Shown here: positions 42,556 through 51,346 of the stretch, piece after piece | How the letters are laid out: each line of letters begins with the position of its first letter | Numbering within the stretch: the first letter of the stretch is position 1 | Source of the DNA: Methylacidimicrobium sp. B4 | GTDB taxonomy: Bacteria; Verrucomicrobiota; Verrucomicrobiia; Methylacidiphilales; Methylacidiphilaceae | Assembly (NCBI RefSeq): GCF_017310545.1 | Contig: NZ_CP066203.1 | Coordinates: 310,001 to 374,000 of the forward strand | Reading direction: 5' to 3' | Length of the DNA stretch: 64,000 nucleotides | Notes under the pieces: generated by a model | What the model saw: the letters and a program-made list of their open reading frames with translations, nothing else | What the model was told of the DNA's origin: nothing | Database searches by the model: none | Position numbers and translations under genes: made by a program

Positions 42556-42971
42556 ATGGCGCGGAGAAAGTGCGCATCGCCTTCGTAGGCAAGTCCGCGC
42601 CGAATCGCAAGGATGCCGTTATTCACGCTGCCGCGCCTTCAGTGTGCTCCAGTGTTTCGAGAAACCACAACCGCCTTGCGAGCACAGTGCTGCCATAGTC
42701 GTGGTGCCCGGCGTTCGGTCGCAGGGATGTCGGGGCTTTGGGCGATGCGCCAGTGGATGATGTCCAGTCGAGCAACGGCGGTCTGCCACACCTGGGATTC
42801 GGGAAAGCCGCCCATCCGACCACCAAATGGCATTCCCCAAGCAATTCCAAGGCATTGGGCGTTTTCACCGGCGGCCTCCGTTCGGGGAAAGCCTTAAATA
42901 AGCAAGACGTTGATTGGCAATGGTATTGAGTCGGCATCGGCTGCATGGCCCTGTTCGCTATTAAATAAGCA
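42556..42971. other. Gene-free interval between tnpB and AlbA_2 gene
   Basis: No supported coding frame is seen. The first bases probably hold the right end of the TnpB element and the guide. The rest has short AT-rich patches (CTTAAATAAGC; ATTAAATAAGC) unlike the surrounding GC-rich DNA, consistent with foreign origin. Confidence 0.4.
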
Positions 42972-44381
42972 TTAGGCCCAGGACGGCAGATACCGGGCGA
43001 ACTTCCTGGAACCGCCGACGCTCTCGTCAGCTTTGATTAGGCGGGCCTCGATCGTGGCTGCGATCACCTGAGAGGCAATGGTCGCCTTGTCTTCGCCCAG
43101 GTGAAATCGTTCGCGCAACGACTGGTTGGTCATGCGCTCCGACCGCACCCACTTCAGGACGCAGTGCTGGTAGCAGGCACGCACCCGGTCATTGCGATCC
43201 ATCGCCTCGAATGGGCGCGGTCCGTAGATCGTCACCGACGTGCGCCGGAAACCCGAGCGGAAGTCCGGCGCTGGCAACTGGTAGAACTCGGCCGCTTGTA
43301 CGACCCGGTCGATGCCGCTGCTCTTTTCCTCGCAAACGCCCATACGGCGCATCAGATCCGCCAGGCGTTCATTGCGCGATTGGTAGCCGTCGATGAAGCG
43401 CTCTACAGGCACCAGTGGTTCGCCGGGATTCGATATTTCCACGCGATTGCTATAGATCTCGACCATTACTGCCGCACCGCTCACCAGGAAGTCCTGGTGG
43501 ATCAGCGCATTGGCAACCAGCTCGCGGATCACGACGTCCGGCACCAGCTTGACCTCTTTGCGCAGCGCGTCCTCGATCACTTCGTTTTGCGGAAGCTGTG
43601 TCATCACGAAGCGCACCAATCCCTGGAAGCCTACTGCGTAGCCACGGGTGCCCGCCCAGTCCAGGCGGGTCTCTAGTTTCGACGAGCCAGCATAGACAAC
43701 TACACGGGGCACCTTGCGTGACACGTCCGGAAACTGTTTCAGGTCACGTGCCAGCAGTAGCGCACCCAGTCTACGGATCGTGTACGTGCCGTCGGCTTTG
43801 TCTACCAGCCGTTCGCACACGAGCCGATCGAGCACGCCGATTCGGTCGGTCGGGTACGGCAGCTTGAGCAGCTCGAAGAAGGTTTGCGTGTCGAGCAGAT
43901 CCACGACCTGCTGCGCATCAAGGCCGGTGCGCGACGGCTCTTCGAGCCAGTCTGGCTGCCCCTCGGCGAATATGCGCCGCAGTTGATCTTCGCTCATAGG
44001 CACCAAGGCTTCGCCAGCGCGCATGAGGTATTTGCCATCGTGGTGGTAGGCCGTGCCGCGCGGTCGCGAAGGAATGTGAAAGACGAGCACGCGCCCTTCT
44101 GGATGTTCTACCGCCTCAATGTCTACGCGGAAGCCGACTGACTGGAAGAGCTTTTCGGCCGTTCGGATGGTGTCTGGGAATGCCTGCGTGCCGACTACTG
44201 GGCGCGGCGGCTTATCGGCTACACCGAGCAGCAGCACTCCGCCCCCTTCGTTAGCTAGCGCGACGCAGTACTCGCTGAGCTTGCGGGTGTCAATCTGGTT
44301 CTTCGCTTCTTTAAACTCGAGATGCTGGTGCTCTGACGCAGCCTGCCGCCACAGGTCGATCTGTTCGGGGTTCGTGGACAT
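42972..44381 (-). CDS. AlbA_2 (Schlafen-type) DNA-binding protein with ATPase domain
   Basis: This 469-residue protein starts at ATG 44381, overlapping the hsdS stop (ATGA). The N-terminal AlbA_2 domain (HLEFKEAKNQIDTRKLSEYCVALANEGGGVLLLGV) is followed by a GHKL-like ATP-binding region: VVIRELVANALIHQDFLVSG, then VEISNPGEPLVP and RMGVCEEKSSGIDRVV. This is the RecG-like/AlbA_2-HATPase family often linked to type I restriction loci. The C-terminus holds a winged-helix-like part. It is intact, but its companion hsdS is cut, so it is probably a stranded restriction-locus gene. Confidence 0.88.
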   Translation of the reverse strand: MSTNPEQIDLWRQAASEHQHLEFKEAKNQIDTRKLSEYCVALANEGGGVLLLGVADKPPRPVVGTQAFPDTIRTAEKLFQSVGFRVDIEAVEHPEGRVLVFHIPSRPRGTAYHHDGKYLMRAGEALVPMSEDQLRRIFAEGQPDWLEEPSRTGLDAQQVVDLLDTQTFFELLKLPYPTDRIGVLDRLVCERLVDKADGTYTIRRLGALLLARDLKQFPDVSRKVPRVVVYAGSSKLETRLDWAGTRGYAVGFQGLVRFVMTQLPQNEVIEDALRKEVKLVPDVVIRELVANALIHQDFLVSGAAVMVEIYSNRVEISNPGEPLVPVERFIDGYQSRNERLADLMRRMGVCEEKSSGIDRVVQAAEFYQLPAPDFRSGFRRTSVTIYGPRPFEAMDRNDRVRACYQHCVLKWVRSERMTNQSLRERFHLGEDKATIASQVIAATIEARLIKADESVGGSRKFARYLPSWA

Positions 44382-45149
44382 CAGACGATTTCCTCGACGA
44401 ACTTTCCGGCGTCCTTCGCGCGTAGCTCGCCAGAGATCAGCTTGGGCGGCAGGGTGTCGCGCAGGGTGGCGAAGGTACAGGACGGATGGATTGTCGCTGA
44501 CATACTGTCGACCAACGATCGGACAATCTCTCCGAATGCAGCGGCAACGGGCTCGGAAGGACGCGTGATGGCGTAGTGTGCCATATCTGCCCATCTCGTG
44601 CGCGGCATTTTCGTCCCGCTGGACCCTGCGTTCCTATATTCGACGAAATCGACACTCGAAACGTGGCCCAGCACGAACCCAAACCATTTTTGGCTTTTGG
44701 GTGCAATCACAAGTATGTCCGTGGAGCACACGCCATCCAGGGGCGCTACCCCCACTTTATGGAAGTAGGGGCGCAGCTTTCCAAACAGGATTTCACCTTT
44801 GTTGAATGCGAACTTATTGCTTTCCAATCCGTCCGCGAACCCCCAGTCGGATAAAGCGATGTGACGCCTTGGCATGTGCTCCAACGCGATATAGGCCGTG
44901 TCTGGCTCAATGCTCTCTGGTTGTACGCTCCGACGAAGATGTTCCGCCTCGTCACCAAGCGTGCAAACCCGCCACCCCTTCGGAATCAACCCCAACTCCA
45001 ACACCTCGAACTTGTCGGGAAATAGGGCTGCGGTAGCTGCACCCATGCCCTCGGGCGTGCGGCCTTCCATCTTGGAGCGCACGGGTTCAAAGTCCACAAA
45101 CCACGCCTTGAACAAGGCGCGGGCCATCGCCTCCAGCGTTTCGTTCTGC
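44381..45149 (-). pseudogene. hsdS: Type I restriction specificity subunit HsdS, 5' truncated
   Basis: The remaining 250 or so residues begin in the conserved central linker (NETLEAMARALFKAWFVDFEPV). They contain the second target-recognition domain (IPKGWRVCTLGDEAEHLRR; FNKGEILFGKLRPYF; GVCSTDILVIAP) and the closing linker (TLPPKLISGELRAKDA). The first recognition domain is cut off exactly where the ISL3 end starts at 45150. No hsdM or hsdR is in the window, so it cannot direct restriction here. An ATG at 45127 could still start a half-subunit; such halves sometimes dimerise. Confidence 0.85.
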
Positions 45150-46564
45150 GCCTCTTCGCTGCTTCAAGCGGGTAGAGCGGGAAGATCGAGCCGCAACTTT
45201 CCGGCTTTGAGGAACGCGGCAATTCTCAGGTAGCGGAAGCTCCGAAAGCCTCTGGCCATCCTTTTGGCCAGCTGGATCAGCCCGTTGATCGCTTCGATGG
45301 TTCCGTTGGTGATCCGGCTCTGGAGAAAGGCGATGATTCCCCCCAGATGCTCTTGGATGGTTTTCGAGAGTCTTCGGAAGGGAGCAAGCCGACTGCGATC
45401 CGCCCACCGGAACCACCAGCGGAGCTCTTGGGGATCCTCCTGGGAGAGGATCTCTTGGAGAGCCTCTCGCAACCCAATGGCTCTTCCCAATCGAGGATAG
45501 GCGGCGCAAAGGGAACTCCGCAGACCCTTCTGCTCCTCGCTTCGCGTCCATTCGTTACCTCGGAGCGCCCAGAGGCTTCCTTTCGGCAGCAACCCTTGAC
45601 GCCCGAACTCCTTGCGCACCTGGTCGACCGCGTCTCCCGCCATCGGCATGAGCGGGAAAGGATCGAAAATCCTCTCCGCCTTCGGAAAAACCTCCCGGGC
45701 TCCAGAGATGGAGGAGGGGCTCATCTCCATGCAGATCGCTTCGATCTGCCCCGGATCGGCATTCTGTTCCTTCCTCTCCTTGGCGAAGGCCTCCAGAGCC
45801 TCCTTTCCTCTCCCCTCGGCAAGGAAGAGCAGCTTCCGGCTCTCCGCATCGGTAACGACCGTCACGGAACGGTGGCCCCGCTTGCTCCTGGTCTCATCCA
45901 CCAGGATCTTCTTGACCCCGCTCCAGTCCTCGCGTCGGTAGGCCTTTTCCACGGAATGCCCCAAGACCCGCCAGAGCCGGGTATCTTGCTCCTTGAGCAT
46001 CTCCGCCATCGCGGAAACCGACATCTCCCGGGAAAGCATCCAAATGACCGCCTCCATCATGAGAGTAAACCCGCTCCCCGCCCTGGCCCAAGGAACCTCC
46101 ACCAGCCGAACTCCCTGCTCCGGACAGTTGATCCGAGGAACCCGAGCGATCCACTCGGTCCGGTACTGCTCGAAGTGCATCTGCCTCCACCGCTTCTCCA
46201 CCGTGTCGTGTACGGGGGAAGCTCTTCGACATTCCGGAGAGGTGAACCGATGACCTTGCTCCAAACCCGAGCCAGATCTTCAGAGTGTGCTCCTTCGCGG
46301 AGAGCTCACTCCGGCTCACCTTCCCTTCCGAACCCAGTGGCAGCGCCGCAGCAAAAAGCTTGTTCGCGTCCATCCCGCCAGCATTAAGCAAGCAGCCCGG
46401 TCTGGCCATCCGCCGTCAAGGAGGATCGACGAAATCGAAGTCTCCTTGACGGCTTCCTCTCTCCCCAAAAATCCGTCGAAGACGGAGGGCAAGAACCCCG
46501 CTTCTTGCCATCCCTTAACGGAAAATCCGCTCCCCCCCTTACCCACTCAATTCAGCGAGGAGCC
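45150..46564 (-). mobile_element. ISL3 copy, right arm of composite transposon, defective
   Basis: It has the same length (1,415 bp) and ends as the left arm, in opposite orientation. Its left (inner) flank is inside hsdS; its right (outer) flank is TGACATCT. Confidence 0.9.
45164..46373 (-). pseudogene. ISL3 transposase, frameshifted (right arm)
   Basis: The N-terminus starts at ATG 46373 (MDANKLFAAALPLG) but shifts frame at LKIWLGFGARS. The remaining 366 residues (45164-46264) are open. It carries the same Asp-to-Glu change in ICMEMSPSS as the left arm. It lacks the left arm's extra stop, so it is closer to their common defective ancestor. Confidence 0.9.
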
Positions 46565-46931
46565 TGACATCTTTTATCCTGGAACGGATTCTTTCCTGCG
46601 TAGGGCGCCGAAGGCCTGTGTCATGGCGCTTACATCGCTATCTGTAGCGCCAAGTCGGATGATTCCCTGCGGGGTGAGCGCTCAATGGACGGCTTCATAC
46701 CGGTGTTGGGTGTTGGACTGGGTGTTGCCCTCGCCCGGACAAAAACCTTCCAGAACGATCAGCAGAACGATACCTGGGTCGGCCACTTTGCCGAGGACAG
46801 ATAGCGGCACCATTGATCCAAGCGCACTGCGCGTACTCGACGCGTGGGCCAAAATGGTTGTTAGCACTTATTACGAGAGAGATCTCGCCACTCTGTACAG
46901 TGAGAGCCTGGCGAACCGCCCCCGGAATTGA
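46565..46931 (+). pseudogene. 3' part of the split exported-protein gene
   Basis: This continues the frame of 38379-38610: DIFYPGTDSFLRRAPKACVMALTS... to DLATLYSESLANRPRN and TGA at 46929-46931. The last residues may come from the adjoining ISL3 remnant, so the original C-terminus could have been different. No family is recognised. Confidence 0.8.
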
Positions 46932-47215
46932 GTGGGCAAGCAGAGCAGATTTTTGCGCTCAGGGGTGGCAAGAAGCGCAGGAGGCGGATCTACTTCTGGC
47001 ACTCCCGGACCAAGTAGATTGCTCGGGTTCCTCGGGTCGACCGCCCGAGGATGGGGTTCGGCTGCCGGCTCCCGTGGGCTAGCCGCAGCCAGCTCGCCCC
47101 TTCCAGAGATGCCCCAAGGCGATCCAAGAGCACCTGCGGGAACCACCGCCTTTCCCCAGGGCCGGATCACCAACGAAACCATCGAAGCGATCCACGGGCG
47201 GATCGAGCTGGCATT
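46915..47215 (+). mobile_element. Second internally deleted ISL3-like derivative
   Basis: It starts CCCCCGGAATTGAGTGGGCA and shares with 37878-38280 the same N-terminal piece (RRIYFWHSRTK then stop). It has the same jump to the C-terminal HLREP-FPQGRITNETIEA region. It stops near 47215 without the right end, where a fragment of a 36067-like gene begins. Confidence 0.65.
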
Positions 47216-47218
47216 GCT

Positions 47219-47361
47219 TCATAAGCCAGATCGTCCAGCTCCTTCCTGTCGGCTATCCCATCCAAGGCCATACCCGCTGGCGGCACTGGAAGCAGATCTC
47301 CGACCCCGGCTGGGCCGACCGGGATAGGCTCCACGTCGAATGGAGGGCTTGGTACCGGTAG
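47219..47361 (+). pseudogene. C-terminal fragment of a paralog of the 36067 gene
   Basis: The frame FISQIVQLLPVGYPIQGHTR, then WRHWKQISDPGWADRDRLHV, ending EWRAWYR and a stop, matches the C-terminus of the protein at 36067-36918. The upstream part has been replaced by the ISL3 derivative. Confidence 0.8.
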
Positions 47362-47410
47362 GGCGATTGGGACGAGGCGGGCGGCGCTTGGAGCGGATCC
47401 GAGCCACCGG

Positions 47411-48943
47411 CTATTTTCGACTCGCCACCCCCTGGACCCAGCTCGTAACCCGGCCAATGGCATCTTGCCCGGCGCTGCGCATTCCCTCGGTGACCGCTCC
47501 GTGGATCCGGCTATAGCTCTGGGTAAAGCCTTCGAGAAGGGCGCCGCCCATGTCGGCAAAGGCGGAAGACCAGCCAAAGGCGATCCGCGCCGCCACAAAG
47601 GGAAACATCGAGCCCGCGTGGATGAACGCCGCGACGATGTTGACGCCGAGGCTGTAGAAGGCCCAGGCAGCCGCCACCTCGACCAAGCCATAGAGGGCTA
47701 AGATCAAGTTCTGAACCATACCGCTAGAGACGGAGGCCATAAGAACCTTCTGAATCACGTTAATAATGGCGGATAAGATGCTGGGGCTGCTTGGAGGGGA
47801 AGGGGTACCTGTGGAGCTCCCCGGAAAGGGCCATCCGACCATCGCGTGCAAGACGCTCGGGATGGCCTGCCCGAAGACCGAATTCTCCGCCTGGCCGAAC
47901 ATGTAATGGAAGATCGTCTTGGAAAGCGCAAAGCCCGCACCCGCAAAGACAAAGTAGAGGGTGGGAACCAGGGACGTGGCGGCCAAGGCTTGCAACATTG
48001 GCCGCCAGATGCCTCGAAAGCTCGTAAAGAAGATGAAGGGGAGCATCGCAAGCCCAAAGGCCAGCAGCGCTTGATAGGCGAGCTCGCTTCCCGCCAAAAT
48101 CAAGATCTGGGTGAAGAGGAGCGTGAAGACGGCCGTGATCGCAAGAATCGCCGCCGTCACGATAAGCCCGATCACCATTCCGAGCGAGGTGATCAAGGGG
48201 ATCCCAAGGAGGAGGATGGTGTTTAGTTGGGAAGGTTGAGGCTGGCCAGGCTGTGGGACAGTGGGCTCTAACGCACCCATTACAGCCTTCAATGCGTCTG
48301 TCAGTTGTTTATACAAATTCGGATTGCCAAACGGGCCGGCGAGGCTATCTCCTCCGAATGGGCCCAGGACATTCCGGAACATCACGGTGCCGATGTAGTA
48401 GGGCCCGAACTTGAATGTCTGCGGCGAGGGTTGGCCGTTTGTAGTCGGCATTCCCATCCAGCTAAACCACCAGTCGGCGGGATCCTGGGTAGTCGGGCTG
48501 CCGTCTCCCTGGCCCATCTGGGCGATCTGCCGGCCGATCTGCTGGCCGCCGCTAATCATCGCCTGGCGGTACTGGTCGATCAAGAGCTGCGGCGCCTGGG
48601 CGTAGATGAGGAGCCAGGCGAGGAAGGCGATGAGCGTATAGTCGAGGAGCTCATCGAGGATCGGCCGGCCGAAGATGATCCGCCATCCGGCAAAGATGGC
48701 GGCCGAGAAGAGGACCGTGGGCATCACCCCCTGAGCGATCGCCACCGAGTTCTGCCGGAGAAGGCTGCCGATCTGGTAGGCCAGCTGCATCATCGCCTGC
48801 ATGAGGGCGGAGATGTTGCCCAGGATCTGATTCTGCTGGTAGCCCGAGCCCGCAGCATAGGCGCCCTCGGGGAGGAGGCCGAGGAAGAGGAGAACCAGGA
48901 GTGGCCCGATCGCGCAGGCAAGCCAGGGGCGGCGGTGGCGCAT
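47411..48943 (-). CDS. TrbL/VirB6-like polytopic conjugation protein
   Basis: This 510-residue protein starts at ATG 48943. The open frame extends upstream to 50695, but that part shadows the TrbJ-like gene. It has a signal sequence (LACAIGPLLVLLFLGLLPEGAYA) and then at least six membrane helices, for example LLDYTLIAFLAWLLIYAQAP, ITSLGMVIGLIVTAAILAITAVF and ALAATSLVPTLYFVFAGAGF. The layout and its position directly after a TrbJ-like gene match TrbL/VirB6, the inner-membrane channel component of type IV secretion. Between 150 and 240 lies a long periplasmic loop. Confidence 0.8.
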   Translation of the reverse strand: MRHRRPWLACAIGPLLVLLFLGLLPEGAYAAGSGYQQNQILGNISALMQAMMQLAYQIGSLLRQNSVAIAQGVMPTVLFSAAIFAGWRIIFGRPILDELLDYTLIAFLAWLLIYAQAPQLLIDQYRQAMISGGQQIGRQIAQMGQGDGSPTTQDPADWWFSWMGMPTTNGQPSPQTFKFGPYYIGTVMFRNVLGPFGGDSLAGPFGNPNLYKQLTDALKAVMGALEPTVPQPGQPQPSQLNTILLLGIPLITSLGMVIGLIVTAAILAITAVFTLLFTQILILAGSELAYQALLAFGLAMLPFIFFTSFRGIWRPMLQALAATSLVPTLYFVFAGAGFALSKTIFHYMFGQAENSVFGQAIPSVLHAMVGWPFPGSSTGTPSPPSSPSILSAIINVIQKVLMASVSSGMVQNLILALYGLVEVAAAWAFYSLGVNIVAAFIHAGSMFPFVAARIAFGWSSAFADMGGALLEGFTQSYSRIHGAVTEGMRSAGQDAIGRVTSWVQGVASRK

Positions 48944-49005
48944 GAGTCGGCCTTGGTCCAGTTGGCAGGGTTGCCGCAATCCTTCCTGCTTGGGCACGGA
49001 GATCC

Positions 49006-50676
49006 TCAGGCGCCGTTGCTCCCCGCGGGGACCTGCGCATTGATCTGGTTCATCAGCATGCCCGCGCTCCCGCCTCCATCGAGGATCGTCCGCTGGATCA
49101 TCCCTTGGCGGATATGCTCGTGGTCCTGGAGGAGCCCATACCGGGTCTGCCGATGGTGCTCGATCTGCTGCTGGAGGGTGTTCAGGTGCTGGTTCTTCGC
49201 GTTGATCTCGCTGTTCACCAGCATGCGGAACTGGGCGACCTGGGCGATCGGAAGATTGGGGTTGCCCTGGAAGCTTGCGGCGAGCTGCTGCGCGGCCGAC
49301 TGGAGGCCTTGCAAGCTTGTGATCACGCCCTGGGTGTGAGTGTAGAGCTGCCGGTTGATCTGCTCGCTCGCATAGTTCTGCTGAATCCGCTGGAGGTTGG
49401 CCGCCATCTGGTTGAGGAAGATCTGCATCGCGTTCGCCCCCATCCCGGTGACGAGGGTGCCCGAGGCGCCCATGAGGCTTGAGGCATTGAACTGGACGGG
49501 GATGAGCTCCAGGGTGGCTCGCGATGGGGAGCAGGCCTGGCTCTGGCTGACGGTCACGGGCTCTCCGGGCACGGTGTGGAGCAGAGCCGCTTGAATCGCC
49601 GCGGCGTTCTGCTGGGCATAGGGGTCCAGGGGATTGACGATCGGCGTTGCCCCTCCACTGCCCTGGGATTGGTTCACCTGGTAGCGCTGGACCGCTCCCC
49701 AAGCCCCGTTGGTGTAGATGTCCGGTGCGACCGGGCTCAACCCGTAGGCGGCATTCGGGTTGTTCCCGGTGACCGGATGGTAGAGGCCGCCCGTGGCTCC
49801 CGATCCGTTCGGGAGGCCCGCCTGGGTGGTCCAGAATGCCGCCTGCTGGGGACCGGTGCCCTGCCAGATGGCCGTCTGGTAGGCGGCGTCGGTGGGATTG
49901 GCCGAACGAACGAAGGCTCCGTTGCCGATCATCATGGCGCCACCGAGGACCGAGGGGAGGATGGCCGAGAGCGTTGCCGGGAGAGCCGCGCCGTTCAAGC
50001 CGCCGGCCGCTCCCATGGAGGCGAGCGAGCCCAGGCTGCCGAGGGTCCCCATGCCCATCATCGCCAGAGGATTGGAGCCCCCCAGGAACATCGGCGCAAA
50101 GGCGGTCGCCATCATCGCGAGGTTCCCCAGGGTGCCGCCGAGGAAGGGGCTTCCGCTCCCCATGAACTGGCTGCCGAGCGACTGTGCCGCAGCGTATTGG
50201 GGGGCAGAGAGCCCGGTGAGGAGGAAAGGCGGCATCCAGGACATGCCCAGCGGCATGCCCGAGAGCCCCATCAGGTTGCCAACATAGCCGAGGCCGGAAC
50301 CGACCAGGCCGGTGCCGTTGAAGGCCATCCCGAGGGGGCTGGTGGTTCCCGCCCCAAGCAGGTTTGCCGTTGCCAGGGGGCTCTGGTTGATCTGCCCCTC
50401 GTAGGCGGCCCATTGACCGAGGTTTGCCAGTTGGGAGGCACTCTGCTTGGTCCCCTGCTCCATCTGCTGGAGAAGGAGGGTCTGCTGCTGGATCTGCTGG
50501 TTGGTCTGCTGAATGCAGGAGATCTGCTGCTCGATCTGCTGCATCAGCGCCCCCGCCTCGGCCGTGAATGAGGTGACCGTAACCGGATATTGCGCAGCGG
50601 CAGGGGGAGTTCGGGAGAGGGAGAGGCCCAGGACCGCCGTCAGGAGGACGAGGGAATAGGAAAGGGTTCGATTCAT
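49006..50676 (-). CDS. TrbJ/VirB5-like secreted protein, Gln-rich
   Basis: This 556-residue protein starts at ATG 50676; the longer frame to 50808 lacks a sensible N-terminus. The signal peptide (YSLVLLTAVLGLSLSRTPPAAAQ) is followed by a Gln-rich coiled coil (IEQQISCIQQTNQQIQQQTLLLQQME). A long Gly/Ala/Met-rich middle comes next, then a C-terminal helical part (NQMAANLQRIQQNYASEQINRQL) typical of TrbJ/VirB5 minor pilus proteins. It is about twice the usual length because of the central low-complexity region (about residues 100-300). The element box lies 11 nt upstream, and no Shine-Dalgarno site is visible. Confidence 0.7.
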   Translation of the reverse strand: MNRTLSYSLVLLTAVLGLSLSRTPPAAAQYPVTVTSFTAEAGALMQQIEQQISCIQQTNQQIQQQTLLLQQMEQGTKQSASQLANLGQWAAYEGQINQSPLATANLLGAGTTSPLGMAFNGTGLVGSGLGYVGNLMGLSGMPLGMSWMPPFLLTGLSAPQYAAAQSLGSQFMGSGSPFLGGTLGNLAMMATAFAPMFLGGSNPLAMMGMGTLGSLGSLASMGAAGGLNGAALPATLSAILPSVLGGAMMIGNGAFVRSANPTDAAYQTAIWQGTGPQQAAFWTTQAGLPNGSGATGGLYHPVTGNNPNAAYGLSPVAPDIYTNGAWGAVQRYQVNQSQGSGGATPIVNPLDPYAQQNAAAIQAALLHTVPGEPVTVSQSQACSPSRATLELIPVQFNASSLMGASGTLVTGMGANAMQIFLNQMAANLQRIQQNYASEQINRQLYTHTQGVITSLQGLQSAAQQLAASFQGNPNLPIAQVAQFRMLVNSEINAKNQHLNTLQQQIEHHRQTRYGLLQDHEHIRQGMIQRTILDGGGSAGMLMNQINAQVPAGSNGA

Positions 50677-50684
50677 GGTTTGAG

Positions 50685-50699
50685 TAATAGGACACCGGC
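50685..50699 (-). promoter_or_regulatory. GCCGGTGTCCTATTA box before the TrbJ-like gene
   Basis: The minus-strand sequence GCCGGTGTCCTATTA ends 9 nt before ATG 50676. It is nearly identical to the box before the VirB8-like gene (CCCGGTGTCCTATTA). Confidence 0.5.
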
Positions 50700-50716
50700 A
50701 GCGACCGGGGCGCGCC

Positions 50717-51331
50717 TTAAGACCCGTTCGCGGGTGATCGAGCGACCAGTTCCTGAAGCTGGAGGAGGCGGGTCCGTCGATTGACAAACTCCTCCAGGTG
50801 CTGGTCAAAGCGGACGAAGGGGAGGGGACGGGCTCTCCAGCGACGGTGGAGCGCCTGGCAGGCGGAGGCCAGCTCCCGGCAGACGGGGATCAGCATCCGA
50901 CCCTGCGGATGGTCCGAAAACCGAGTGAGAAAGCCGAGCGACTGCTCGCCGACGGCCGGATCCTCGATCGGCATCGAGAGGAGCACGGAGGCGGGATCTT
51001 CCGCCGAGTCGATGACAAACCATTCGGTCCAGGCGTCGGGCGACTCGTCGAGCATTCTTGCCCAGATGGGATACTCGCCCTCGAGCAGCTCGCGAAAGAG
51101 CTGCCGATCGATCCGGATTGCCGGAAAGGCGGGCTCCGATCGGCTCGTTCGGGGCAGGTCCTTTCCGAGGCGTTGGGTGAAGTAGGCTTCGAAGAGAAGC
51201 GCCCGCTGGCGCAGCGAGATGGATGGCAAGGCGCCATCGAAGAGATCGAGGGCAAGATCCTCGGGATAGACGACCCGTTCCGGCCGCTCCGCGACTTCGC
51301 CCTTCTCTCCACTCTCCGGCTCACGCGCCAC
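50717..51331 (-). CDS. Hypothetical protein in the transfer operon
   Basis: This 204-residue soluble protein starts at GTG 51331, 15 nt after the preceding stop. It has an acidic N-terminus (REPESGEKGEVAERPERVVYPEDLALDLFDG) and a Trp/Asp-rich centre (WARMLDESPDAWTEWFVIDSAEDPA). No family is recognised. It is last in the apparent operon headed by the coupling protein gene. Confidence 0.65.
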   Translation of the reverse strand: MAREPESGEKGEVAERPERVVYPEDLALDLFDGALPSISLRQRALLFEAYFTQRLGKDLPRTSRSEPAFPAIRIDRQLFRELLEGEYPIWARMLDESPDAWTEWFVIDSAEDPASVLLSMPIEDPAVGEQSLGFLTRFSDHPQGRMLIPVCRELASACQALHRRWRARPLPFVRFDQHLEEFVNRRTRLLQLQELVARSPANGS

Positions 51332-51346
51332 GATCGCCTCTCCGGT

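Larger units (their letters stand above)
38611..46564. mobile_element. Composite transposon of two inverted ISL3 copies, 7,954 bp
   Basis: Two 1,415-bp ISL3 copies in inverted orientation (38611-40025 and 45150-46564) flank 5.1 kb of cargo: a TnpB remnant, an intact TnpB gene, an AlbA_2/ATPase gene and a truncated hsdS. The outer flanks are an 8-bp direct repeat TGACATCT, as expected if the whole unit moved as one. Both IS copies have broken transposase genes, so movement needed a transposase from elsewhere, for example the copy at 20779. Confidence 0.9.

Noticed and set aside
38611-46564. Inversion between the two ISL3 copies by homologous recombination
   Set aside because: That would leave reverse-complement partners of each target repeat at the inner ends. 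The inner flanks do not match the outer repeat in either orientation, while the outer flanks match directly, so one-unit transposition fits better.
48944-50695. A 1,094-residue open frame spanning 47411-50695 on the minus strand
   Set aside because: Only the last 510 residues look like protein (TrbL-like with signal peptide at 48943). The upstream part is Pro/Arg/Gly-rich antisense-frame noise over the Gln-rich TrbJ-like gene.
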